A DNA stretch of 64,000 nucleotides from CAVQXR01 sp963717955 (lineage in GTDB: Bacteria; Actinomycetota; Thermoleophilia; Gaiellales; Gaiellaceae): assembly GCA_963717955.1 (NCBI GenBank), contig CAVQXR010000001.1, positions 124,001 through 188,000 of the forward strand. The letters run 5' to 3'. The stretch's first letter is position 1; every line of letters begins with the position of its first letter. Made by a program: the position numbers and the translations under genes. The notes beneath the pieces are model-generated. The model saw only the letters and a list, made by a program, of their open reading frames with translations. It was not told where the DNA came from and ran no database searches. This document shows positions 1 to 7,390 of the stretch, one piece after another.

Positions 1-574
1 CGTGCGGTCTCAGCTGATCCTCGAGCGACGGGCCGAGCACGCCGCCCTGGATGCGGGCGGAGCGTGATGCGCGGTCGATCTCGAGCACGCGGTCGAGCCG
101 GCCGAGATCGACGCTCACCGTGCCCGGGAAGCCGGGCCCCACCGCGGGCTCGACGCCGCCGACGACGCTCGAGCCGCCGCCGAACGGGATCGCGGCGACG
201 CCTGCTTCGGAGCACCAGTCGAGGACGGATTCCACGTCCCCCTCGTCCCGCGGGAAGCACACGACGTCCGGGGGGTGGGGATACGAGCGGCGAAACGCCC
301 GCACGAGGTCGCGGTAGGAGCGCCCGTAACTGTGCAGCGCCCGCTCGTGGGGATCCGTCGTGCAGATGGCCTCGAGGGACGTCGGCGGGGTGATACGGGG
401 CTCGGGGAGCTCGAGCTCGGAGAGCTGCGGAGGTGCCGCGATGGTCAGGTCTCCGAGGCCGAACCGTCCGGCGAAGGCCCGTCCGAGCTCCTCCACCTCG
501 GCCCGTGCGAGCCCCTCGCCCTCGAGCCCCCAGCCCCAGAACTTCCGCCTCGGCGCCTGCTCGCCCCGTGCCAC
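1..574 (-). CDS. FAD-binding (GlcD/alkylglycerone-phosphate synthase type) oxidoreductase, N-terminal part
   Basis: The gene runs off the left edge; only about the first 191 residues are visible. The visible part has a leader rich in charged residues and then the start of a PCMH-type FAD-binding domain. It shows a V-x-F-P-R-D-E-x-D-V motif near residue 110 and the flavin pyrophosphate loop PFGGGSSVVGG near residue 140, followed by the beta strands of the first FAD lobe. This arrangement fits the vanillyl-alcohol-oxidase superfamily, and the N-terminal extension resembles alkyldihydroxyacetonephosphate synthase-like or D-2-hydroxyacid oxidases. The substrate cannot be told without the missing C-terminal half. 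Start chosen at GTG 574: a hexamer TAGGGT at 581-586 lies exactly 6 bases upstream, the leaderless pattern seen throughout the window. Confidence 0.85.
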   Translation of the reverse strand, partial: MARGEQAPRRKFWGWGLEGEGLARAEVEELGRAFAGRFGLGDLTIAAPPQLSELELPEPRITPPTSLEAICTTDPHERALHSYGRSYRDLVRAFRRSYPHPPDVVCFPRDEGDVESVLDWCSEAGVAAIPFGGGSSVVGGVEPAVGPGFPGTVSVDLGRLDRVLEIDRASRSARIQGGVLGPSLEDQLRPH

Positions 575-602
575 GCCGTGACCCTACCCGGACGCAGGTT
601 CT

Positions 603-962
603 CTAGGCTGCGATCCTCTCATCGCCAGCGGCGCGGCGCACCTCGCGCCGCTCGTACCGGCTCCGCCGCTCCTCGGCGGCCGCGCGGCGAAGGAGCACAC
701 GCTGCTCGACGGCGCGCAGACGGGCGAGCTCCCGGCTCGCCCCCGCGCGACGGAACATGGCCCCGGCCGCCTCGCAGACCACTAGGGCGAGGCAGGCGGC
801 GAGCAGGGAAGCGGCGAGGGTCAGAAGGTTGTCGCCCGCAAGCGCCTTCACGACCAGCGCCGTCTCGATCGCCGCGGCGCCGACGAGGAGGGGCGGCCGT
901 GGGATGCCGGGCATCACGGCAACGGCGAGCACGCTCAGCCCGAGGGCGAGCAGGAGGGCCAT
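603..962 (-). CDS. Small two- or three-helix membrane protein, paralogue of the next gene
   Basis: A 119-residue protein of unknown function. The first ~65 residues form hydrophobic segments (residues 2-20, 22-42 and 46-64 roughly), and the last ~50 residues are a highly charged Arg/Glu-rich cytoplasmic-looking tail ending in DERIAA. The hydrophobic part matches that of the neighbour at 935-1357 in order and spacing (LVV-K/R-AL-x-G-x-x-L), so the two look like a tandem duplication. The start at ATG 962 has TACCGT at 970-975, 7 bases upstream. No catalytic motif is visible. Confidence 0.6.
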   Translation of the reverse strand: MALLLALGLSVLAVAVMPGIPRPPLLVGAAAIETALVVKALAGDNLLTLAASLLAACLALVVCEAAGAMFRRAGASRELARLRAVEQRVLLRRAAAEERRSRYERREVRRAAGDERIAA

Positions 963-1357
963 GCCGCAAACGGTAGGACCGGCGTCGGACGGACGCCGGC
1001 CGGTTCCGGGATGTCAGGCGGCGAGCCGGCGCCGCCGTTCGCGCTCCTGGCGGCGTAGCTCACGATCCTCGTCGCTGGGTGGGTTGCCCGTCTCCCCCGT
1101 ACACGGTCCCGCTCGGGTCGCGCGTCCTGCGCCGGCGTACTCAGCAGGCTGAAGGTCGCGATGATCTCGCGGACCAGCAGGCCGGCGAGGGCGCCCGCGA
1201 CCGCGGCACCGACGACGAGCGCAGGCTCGCCCGTCAGGGCCCTGACGACGAGGGCCAGCTCCACGGAGAGGACAACGATCGGGACGGTCCAGCGGACCCG
1301 TCGCGGGACGAGCGGCAGCGCGATCCCGCCCAGGACGAGCACGAGCAGGGGTGCCAT
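935..1357 (-). CDS. Small membrane protein, paralogue of 603-962; C-terminus probably frameshifted
   Basis: The N-terminal ~70 residues form hydrophobic segments like those of the downstream neighbour. Start placed at ATG 1357 because TAGCGT (1365-1370) lies 7 bases upstream; an in-frame GTG at 1366 is possible but sits on that hexamer. After about residue 80 the open frame becomes an atypical Arg/Pro-rich stretch that overlaps the next gene by 28 bases. In another frame the sequence instead continues as SDEDRELRRQERERRRRLAA and stops at 1014, closely resembling the charged tail of the paralogue. One base missing near 1090-1100 would join the two. I therefore suspect a real end at 1014 and an indel, but this is inference from one homologous pair. 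Confidence 0.5.
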   Translation of the reverse strand: MAPLLVLVLGGIALPLVPRRVRWTVPIVVLSVELALVVRALTGEPALVVGAAVAGALAGLLVREIIATFSLLSTPAQDARPERDRVRGRRATHPATRIVSYAARSANGGAGSPPDIPEPAGVRPTPVLPFAAWPSCSPSG

Positions 1358-1425
1358 GAGAAGCACGCTAGGACCTCGATCGGACAGACCGGACCGCGCT
1401 CGCCCACGTGGAGTAGCGTCCGGAC

Positions 1426-2649
1426 GTGCTCACGCGGGATCCCCTGCTTGCCGGCCGTGATGGGCGCCTGCTGCTCCTCAGCCAGGCGCTGAGCTTCACA
1501 GCGCACGGCATCTCGGCCGTCGCGCTTCCGTGGATCGTGCTCGACTCGGGCGGTTCGAGCACCGCAGCGGGGCTGGTCTTCACCTTCACCGTCCTCCCGT
1601 ACGTCGTGTTCGGGCTGGCGGCCGGAGTCGTCGGGGACCGCGTCCCGCCGAGAACGGTGATGTGGGTCACGCATGCGTTGCAGGCCCTCGTCGCGATCAC
1701 CGTTCCCGCCTGGACGATCAGCGGCACGCCGCCGATCGTGCTCGTTCTCGCGGCCGGGTTCCTCATCGGGGCCGGGCGCGCGTTCTCCGATGCGGCGGTG
1801 TTCGCGCTGCTGCCGCCGATCGCGGGGATGGCCCGCCTGACCCACGCGCAGGCGACGCTCGGTGCTGCCTGGAGCGTCGGCATGCTCGCCGGGCCGGCGC
1901 TCGGAGGCGTGCTCGTCGCCGCGATCGGTCCGGCACGGGCCCTCGTCGTCGAGGCGGCCTGCCTCGCGGTTGCCGCGCTGGTGATCAGGCTGCTCCGGGT
2001 CGGGGTGGACCGCCAGGCGACCGTCCGTCGCAGCACGCCCGCCGTCGTCCGGGCGGGCCTCGACGCGATCTTCGGCGACGAGCTCCTGCGCAGGTTGACC
2101 GTGTTTGCGGTGGCCTGGGTGCTCGTCGCCGCCGGCGCGTGGGGTCTCATCGTTCCGCTGCTCCGCGAGGAGGTCGGCCTCAGCTCCGGCCAGGTCGGCG
2201 TCGTCCTCGCCGCCGGCGGGTTTGCCGGGATCCTGGCTTCGCCCGTCGTCGGCTTCCTCACCGGGCGCATGGGCGGCGTGAGGATCATCATGATCGGGCT
2301 CCCCGTGGTCGCCGTGTCGACGGCCGCCTGCGGCGTCGCTCCGGGGTTCGCGCTCGCCGTGGTGAGCGTGTTCGTGTTCTATCTCTCCGATTCGGTGATC
2401 ACTGCCGCGTTCATCGGCGAGCGCCAGCGGCGTGCGCCGATCGAGCTGCAGGCGACGGTCGGAATCTTCGGCCGCATGATCGTCATGACCGCGGTCACGG
2501 TGGGCTCCGCCGCCGCGAGCGGGATCGCCGGCGCAGTCGATCTCAGCACCCTCTACGTGGGCATGGGCACGATCGTGCTCGTGATCGGGGCGGTCATGGG
2601 CCCCGGAGTCGTGCGGAGCGCCAGGCGAGTCGCCCTCAGTCCGGGCTGA
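1426..2649 (+). CDS. MFS permease, drug-efflux-like (12 helices)
   Basis: A 407-residue integral membrane protein with the twelve hydrophobic segments of the major facilitator superfamily. The loop between helices 2 and 3 reads GVVGDRVPPRTVM, matching the MFS motif A (G-x-x-x-D-R). The overall look (MFS_3/enterobactin-exporter type) suggests export of a hydrophobic compound; the substrate is unknown. GTG start with TAGCGT at 1414-1419, 6 bases upstream. It is transcribed divergently from the two small membrane proteins, with only 68 bases between starts, so the promoters lie face to face. Confidence 0.8.
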   Translation: MLTRDPLLAGRDGRLLLLSQALSFTAHGISAVALPWIVLDSGGSSTAAGLVFTFTVLPYVVFGLAAGVVGDRVPPRTVMWVTHALQALVAITVPAWTISGTPPIVLVLAAGFLIGAGRAFSDAAVFALLPPIAGMARLTHAQATLGAAWSVGMLAGPALGGVLVAAIGPARALVVEAACLAVAALVIRLLRVGVDRQATVRRSTPAVVRAGLDAIFGDELLRRLTVFAVAWVLVAAGAWGLIVPLLREEVGLSSGQVGVVLAAGGFAGILASPVVGFLTGRMGGVRIIMIGLPVVAVSTAACGVAPGFALAVVSVFVFYLSDSVITAAFIGERQRRAPIELQATVGIFGRMIVMTAVTVGSAAASGIAGAVDLSTLYVGMGTIVLVIGAVMGPGVVRSARRVALSPG

Positions 2650-2984
2650 TCGCCGGCAGGGTATGAACTCGTTTCAGACTGAAGCCTTGTGCCGGAGCGG
2701 CATCCTGAAACGAGTTATGTGCCCCACCCCGCCGTCATGCTCCGCGCCCGAGGAACCTGGCTTACCAGGTGGGTGCCCTGCCGGACGGCGCCACGGAGAC
2801 GACTGCCGGACGCGGGCTCCCTCGTGTTGTCTGTTGGTTCAACATGAGTGCGCGGAGCAGCGCACGGGGTCGAGCACCGGACCAGCGTAGCGGCTGGACG
2901 CGACCTGCGGATGGGGCGGCCGCCGGGCGGCTTTCCCGGGGAAGCGGCGCTATAGTGCCGTCCTCTCGAGTGGAGGGCTGACCG
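2650..2984. other. 335-bp intergenic region without a recognisable gene
   Basis: No convincing ORF or RNA gene was found here. It holds the 12-bp inverted repeat described at 2666-2716 and a second small hairpin (ACCTGG 2755-2760, loop CTTA, CCAGGT 2765-2770). The last 20 bases carry the purine-rich ribosome-binding stretch for the gene at 2985. The right part (2800-2950) shows nothing I can name. Confidence 0.5.
2666..2716. repeat. 12-bp perfect inverted repeat with 27-bp spacer
   Basis: AACTCGTTTCAG at 2666-2677 is repeated as its exact reverse complement at 2705-2716. It starts 17 bases after the stop of the MFS gene. It could be a transcription terminator, although there is no T run, or the ends of a very small mobile repeat. 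No second copy was noticed in this window. Confidence 0.5.
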
Positions 2985-3476
2985 ATGACCTACTCTCCGG
3001 CGCTCGTCGCGGCGAGCACGGCGATCTCGGAAGGAAGCGGGAAGGACATGGCCCGCCTCTGGACGGACGTCCTCGCCGAGATCCCGCTGTTCGCGGGGGT
3101 CCCGAAGCGTCACGTCAGGAAGATTGCCGGGCTCGGCCGCCAGGCGCGGTTCCACCCCGGCTCGAGCATCGTCCGCAAGGGGACGCCGGGCGACGACTTC
3201 TTCGTGATCATCGACGGCGAGGCGTCGGTGCACCGCTCGCGCGACCTGCCGCCGATCCCGATCGGTCCCGGTGCGTACTTCGGGGAGATGTCGCTCATCG
3301 ACGGCTCGGAGCGTTCGGCGAGCGTCCTCGCCGACACGGAGATGCTGTGCCTGCGCCTGTCGCGGGTGCCGTTCGGGAAGATGCTGAAGAGCGAGCCCGA
3401 GATCGCGATCGCGATGCTCCGTGAGTTCGCAGGGCGCATCCGGCGTCTCCAGGAGGAGCGCGCCGCGACGCTCTGA
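2985..3476 (+). CDS. Cyclic nucleotide-binding domain protein without DNA-binding domain
   Basis: A 163-residue protein made almost entirely of one CNMP-binding beta-roll (about residues 28-150): IPLFAGVP at the start of the domain, then FHPGSSIVRKGTPGDDFFVI and the phosphate-binding cassette FGEMSLIDGSERSASV with the conserved Glu and Arg. It ends in a short helix (EFAGRIRRLQEERAATL) where Crp-type regulators would continue into an HTH, so it probably acts as a stand-alone cAMP/cGMP sensor or partner protein. ATG 2985 has TGGAGGG upstream; an internal ATG at 3049 preceded by GGAAGG is an alternative start that would remove a poorly conserved leader of about 21 residues. Confidence 0.75.
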   Translation: MTYSPALVAASTAISEGSGKDMARLWTDVLAEIPLFAGVPKRHVRKIAGLGRQARFHPGSSIVRKGTPGDDFFVIIDGEASVHRSRDLPPIPIGPGAYFGEMSLIDGSERSASVLADTEMLCLRLSRVPFGKMLKSEPEIAIAMLREFAGRIRRLQEERAATL

Positions 3477-3515
3477 GCGGCGACGGGCACCACGCCCGTC
3501 CTGTACGGTCAGGCC

Positions 3516-4292
3516 ATGGACGTGCTGCTCGTGGCCGACGAGGGCTTCGTCCGGACGCTCACCCTGAACCGGCCGGAGTCGCGCAACGCGCTCAACCTCG
3601 CGCTCCTCGAGTCGCTCCGCGTTGCCGTCGCCGACGCCGTCGCCGACCCCGGCGTGCGCTGCCTCGCGATCACGGGAGCGGGCAAGGGGTTCTGCGCGGG
3701 TGCCGACGTCAAGGACTGGGCCGAGCAGGGACCGCAGGGTGACGACGATCCCTGGGTCGCACAGGCGCACGGGCTCGCCGTCGAGCTCGCGCAGGCGCCG
3801 CTACCGACGGTCGCCCTGCTGAACGGCGCGGCGGTGGGCGCAGGGCTCGACCTCGCGCTCGCTTGTGACTTCCGGATCGCGGCCGAGAGCGCGCGCTTCG
3901 CCTGCGCCTACACGTGGCTGGCGTACCCGCCAGACGTCGGTGGCACGTGGCTCCTGCCGCGACTCGTCGGGATCGAGCAGGCGAAGCGGTTCGTCTACAC
4001 GGGTGAGTTCTGGGACGCGGCGACGGCCCGGGACCGGGGGCTCGTCGGCGAGGTCGTGCCGCCGGACGAGCTCGCCGCTCGCGGTGCGCAGGTGGCCCGG
4101 GAGCTGGCGGCAGGGCCCACGATCGCGATCGGCCACGCGAAGCTGTTGCTCGACGATTCGCATCGGAGGACCCTCGCGGCGCAGCTCGAGGCCGAGCGCG
4201 TGGCCGGTGAGATCTGCGCGGCCACCGAGGATCATCGCGAGGCGCTCGCCGCCGCGGCGGAGCGGCGCGAGCCGGTCTTCCACGGCCGGTGA
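3516..4292 (+). CDS. Enoyl-CoA hydratase/isomerase (crotonase) family protein
   Basis: A 258-residue crotonase-fold protein. The oxyanion-hole strands are clear: GAGKGFCAGADVKDW near residue 60 and the glycine-rich turn NGAAVGAGLDLALACDFR near residue 110. The two positions that hold catalytic glutamates in classical hydratases appear as Asp (GAGLDLA) and a YPPDVGGTW stretch, so dehydration/hydration of enoyl-CoA is not assured and an isomerase or other crotonase chemistry is possible. TACGGT (3504-3509) is 6 bases before the ATG. The stop overlaps the start of the acyl-CoA synthetase, so the two are probably co-translated and work in the same acid-catabolic route. Confidence 0.8.
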   Translation: MDVLLVADEGFVRTLTLNRPESRNALNLALLESLRVAVADAVADPGVRCLAITGAGKGFCAGADVKDWAEQGPQGDDDPWVAQAHGLAVELAQAPLPTVALLNGAAVGAGLDLALACDFRIAAESARFACAYTWLAYPPDVGGTWLLPRLVGIEQAKRFVYTGEFWDAATARDRGLVGEVVPPDELAARGAQVARELAAGPTIAIGHAKLLLDDSHRRTLAAQLEAERVAGEICAATEDHREALAAAAERREPVFHGR

Positions 4293-6334
4293 GCCCTGGG
4301 CCCGAGCGCCTCCGGCGCCTGCTGCGACCCCAGACGGTGGCATTCGTCGGCGGCGAGGTCGCCCGCTCGGCGCGTGCGGCATGCGACGAGGCCGGGTTTG
4401 CCGGCCCGGTGTGGGAGGTCCATCCCTCGCGGCAGGGCGCATTCCCGTCGGTGGCCGACCTGCCGGAGGCCCCCGACGCGGTCTTCGTCGGCGTGAACGC
4501 CCGGGCCACCGTGGACGTCGTGCGGACGCTCGCTGGGATGGGGGCAGGCGGTGCGGCGTGCTACGCGGCCGGCTTCTCCGAGGCCGGCACGGCCGAGGGC
4601 GAGGCGCTCGAGGCCGAGCTCCGGCAGGCGGCGGGGGCGATGCCCGTGCTCGGGCCGAACTGCTACGGAGTGATCGACGCCATGGCCGGCGTGAGCGTCT
4701 GGCCCGTGCCGTGGCAGCTTCCACGCGTCGAGCGCGGGGTCGCGATCGTTCTCCAGAGCGGCAACCTCGGGATCAACGTGACGATGAGCCAGCGATCGCT
4801 ACCGATCGCTTTCGTGGCGAGCGTGGGCAACCAGGCGGCGCTCGAGATCGCCGAGGTCGTCGACGCGTATCTCGAGCAGGAGGAGGTGACCGGGATCGGC
4901 ATCTACCTCGAGGGGCTGCGCGACGTGCCGCGCTTCGCCGCGGCCGCGGCGAGCGCGCTCGAGCGTGGAGTGCCGCTCGCCGTCTGCAAGGCGGGCCGCT
5001 CCGCGCTCGGGCAGGAGCTCGCGTTCACGCACACCGCGTCGCTCGCCGGCTCGGACGAGCTCTACGAGGAGCTCTTCTCCCGGTACGGGGTCGCGCGGGC
5101 GGCGACGGTTCCCGAGCTCCTCGAGACGCTCAAGGCGCTCACGATCGTCGGGCCGCTCCGCGGCCCCCGGTGCTTCGCCTTCACCTGCTCCGGCGCGGAG
5201 TCGGCACTCGTCGCGGACGCCGCAGCGTCGGCGGGCCTCGACCTTCCGCAGCCGTCCGCGGCGGTCCGGGCCGCCCTCGGCGAGGCGCTCCCGGAGTTTG
5301 CTCTGGTCGGCAATCCGCTCGACTACAACTCAGCACTCTGGGGGCAGGAGGAGCCCCTTCGCCGCGTCTTTACGACGGCGCTGCGCGACCCGGCGGACGC
5401 GGCCCTGCTCGTGATCGACTACCCGCTTCCCGGCGTGCCGTACGAGACCGACGTCGACAGCGCGATCCGTGCGCTCCGGGACGCGACACTCGACGCCGGT
5501 ATCCCCGCCGCCGTCGCGAGCGTCCTCCCCGAGTCCTTCCCGCAGCGTGCCCGCGACGAGGCGTTGACGGCGGGCCTCTGCCCGCTCCAGGGGCTCGACG
5601 AGGCGCTGGGCGCGCTGGGCGCCTGCGGGAGGCTCGGCGCGCGCCTCACAGCCGGTCGTCCTCCCGTCTACCCAGCCGTGACCGAGGCGGCGGCCGGCGC
5701 CGTCTCGCTCGACGAGCGCGCCGCCAAGGAGGTTCTCGCGGCCGCGGGCGTCTCGATCCCGGCCGGACGACTCGTGTCGCCGCACGAGGCGGGGGCGGCC
5801 GCCGCCGCACTCGGTTTCCCCGTGGTCGCGAAGCTGGCAAGCCCGGATCTCCCACACAAGGCGGTCGCGGGCGCCGTCTCGCTCGGCCTCAGCAGCGGGG
5901 AGGAGGTCGATGCCGCCGTCGGCGAGATGCTCGCTCGGCACTCAGGCCTGTCGCTGTCCGGTGTAATCGTGGAGCGGATGGTGGAGGAGGCGGTGTGCGA
6001 GCTGCTGGTCGGCTCCCGCCACGATCCGGCGTTCGGGCATGTGCTCGTCGTGGGCAGCGGAGGCGTGCTGGTGGAGCTCGTCGCGGACACCGTGGCACTG
6101 CTGCCACCCGTCGAGCGGGGCGAGGTCGAGGCGGCGTTCCGCCGGCTTCGTATCTGGCCGAGACTCGCCGTCGCGGACATCTCCGCTGCGGTCGGCGCCG
6201 TGCTCGCGATCGCCGGGCTGCTCGAGCGGGAGGGGAGCCGCATCCTCGAGCTCGAGGTGAACCCGCTCCTCGTTCTCCGGCGGGGGGCGGTCGCGGTCGA
6301 CGCGCTCTGCCGCGCTGTGCCCACCGCGCGGTGA
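4289..6334 (+). CDS. ADP-forming acyl-CoA synthetase (acetate-CoA ligase family), alpha-beta fusion
   Basis: A 681-residue fusion of the NDP-forming acyl-CoA synthetase subunits. A CoA-binding Rossmann domain covers about residues 5-125 and a succinyl-CoA-synthetase-like flavodoxin domain about 145-270. The phospho-histidine loop THTASLAGSDELY follows (near residue 255), then the ligase-CoA domain. An ATP-grasp domain runs from about 465 to the end (AAAGVSIPAGRLVS, VVAKLASPDLPHK, EVNPLLVLRRGAVAVDA). Such enzymes interconvert acyl-CoA + ADP + Pi with acid + ATP + CoA. The GTG start overlaps the preceding crotonase stop (GTGA). The ATP-grasp loop reads HKAVAGAV rather than the more usual HK-x-x-x-GGV, a mild departure. 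Confidence 0.85.
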   Translation: MSPGPERLRRLLRPQTVAFVGGEVARSARAACDEAGFAGPVWEVHPSRQGAFPSVADLPEAPDAVFVGVNARATVDVVRTLAGMGAGGAACYAAGFSEAGTAEGEALEAELRQAAGAMPVLGPNCYGVIDAMAGVSVWPVPWQLPRVERGVAIVLQSGNLGINVTMSQRSLPIAFVASVGNQAALEIAEVVDAYLEQEEVTGIGIYLEGLRDVPRFAAAAASALERGVPLAVCKAGRSALGQELAFTHTASLAGSDELYEELFSRYGVARAATVPELLETLKALTIVGPLRGPRCFAFTCSGAESALVADAAASAGLDLPQPSAAVRAALGEALPEFALVGNPLDYNSALWGQEEPLRRVFTTALRDPADAALLVIDYPLPGVPYETDVDSAIRALRDATLDAGIPAAVASVLPESFPQRARDEALTAGLCPLQGLDEALGALGACGRLGARLTAGRPPVYPAVTEAAAGAVSLDERAAKEVLAAAGVSIPAGRLVSPHEAGAAAAALGFPVVAKLASPDLPHKAVAGAVSLGLSSGEEVDAAVGEMLARHSGLSLSGVIVERMVEEAVCELLVGSRHDPAFGHVLVVGSGGVLVELVADTVALLPPVERGEVEAAFRRLRIWPRLAVADISAAVGAVLAIAGLLEREGSRILELEVNPLLVLRRGAVAVDALCRAVPTAR

Positions 6335-6355
6335 GTTCTTACGCCACGCCGCCAG

Positions 6356-7366
6356 CTACCAGTCGGCGTCGGTGTAGAAGGCGGCGGCGAGCTCTCCCGC
6401 CTCCTCCCGGACCCGGGCGATCTCGTCCCCGGTGAGGACCGCGCTCCAGTTGCCGAGGCTCTCGCTGCTCGCGAGCCTGACCGAGTGTGCCCGCTCGAGC
6501 GCCGCGGGATTCGTGTCGGCGCTGTGTGCCTCGATCTGGCGCCGGGCGCCTGTCGTCAGCTCGAGCCCGAGCCTGCGGTAGAGGTCGGCGTACTCGCCGA
6601 GCGGGTCGCGCGCGAGATCCTCGTGCCGGCGGAAGAGCCAGGCAGGCCTGCGGCCACGGTAGAGCAGCACGGTGTGATGGACGAGCCGCCAGAGCAGGAT
6701 CGCCTCGCCGACGGCGTCGTCCTCACCCGCGGCCGCGCGCTCGATCTCGGCCTCGAAGGGACGCAGGTAGGCGTCCATCAGCAGCGGCTGGTCGAGGAAG
6801 GACTGGAACCGATGCCGCCACCCGAGGCGCTTGAAGCTCGCCACGAACCCCGCCGGGTGGCGCACGAGCGCGACGACATCCATGCCGAACGTATCGGCGA
6901 GCCACTCGGCCGAGAAGAACGCGATCGGGTCCTTCACGAGCGGCCGGCCGTGACGCAGCCTCGCACGGGTGAGACGGACCTCGTCCCTGGCGATCCGGGC
7001 GACGTCCCGGGGGGTTTGCACGGCCCGCACCGCGGCGCCGAGATGGTAGTGGAAGGCGAGGGTGCGCTCGAGCGCGGGACGGTACGCCGCCTCGTTCTCG
7101 GCGCAGACGTACACGAGGTGGCGATCGAAGACGCCGCCGGCGTAGCCGGCCGGCATGTGGGGGTTGAAGGGCTCGTGCAGGTAGTCGACACCGGGAGCGA
7201 GCGCGAGCATCCGTCCGACCCACGTCGTTCCCGAGCGAGGCCCGCCGGTGACGAGGATCGGCCCATCGCCGGGCTCGCTTGCGATCGGCGTCGCCGGGTT
7301 CACGTGATCACGGGCCACGGGCGGGGCATCGACGAGCGTGAGGATAGCCACGGGCCCGCGCCGCAC
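6356..7366 (-). CDS. Sulfotransferase family protein
   Basis: About 336 residues. The N-terminal PAPS 5'-phosphosulfate loop is GGPRSGTTWVGRML near residue 42, and the 3'-phosphate-binding stretch RHPAGFVASFKRLGW lies near residue 162. Both are hallmarks of PAPS-dependent sulfotransferases acting on small molecules, lipids or glycans. The acceptor cannot be deduced. The start is uncertain: the first residues are not conserved-looking, and in-frame GTG codons at 7351, 7318 and 7303 are alternatives. It is divergent from the acyl-CoA synthetase at 7391, with under 90 bases between any of these starts. Confidence 0.8.
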   Translation of the reverse strand: MRRGPVAILTLVDAPPVARDHVNPATPIASEPGDGPILVTGGPRSGTTWVGRMLALAPGVDYLHEPFNPHMPAGYAGGVFDRHLVYVCAENEAAYRPALERTLAFHYHLGAAVRAVQTPRDVARIARDEVRLTRARLRHGRPLVKDPIAFFSAEWLADTFGMDVVALVRHPAGFVASFKRLGWRHRFQSFLDQPLLMDAYLRPFEAEIERAAAGEDDAVGEAILLWRLVHHTVLLYRGRRPAWLFRRHEDLARDPLGEYADLYRRLGLELTTGARRQIEAHSADTNPAALERAHSVRLASSESLGNWSAVLTGDEIARVREEAGELAAAFYTDADW

Positions 7367-7390
7367 CGTTCGCGGAGTACGCTGCGCCCG

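Noticed and set aside
2715..3770. A 351-codon minus-strand frame over the cyclic-nucleotide-binding gene
   Set aside because: Arg-rich antisense shadow without motifs, while the opposite strand has a clear CNMP-binding domain.
3865..6435. An 856-codon plus-strand open frame of Arg/Pro/Ser-rich composition
   Set aside because: It is the +1 shadow of the crotonase and acyl-CoA synthetase genes; only those have real motifs. Long antisense and shifted frames are expected at this GC content.
6485..7390. In-frame extension upstream of the acyl-CoA synthetase
   Set aside because: It lies antisense to the sulfotransferase gene, and the conserved protein starts at ATG 7391.
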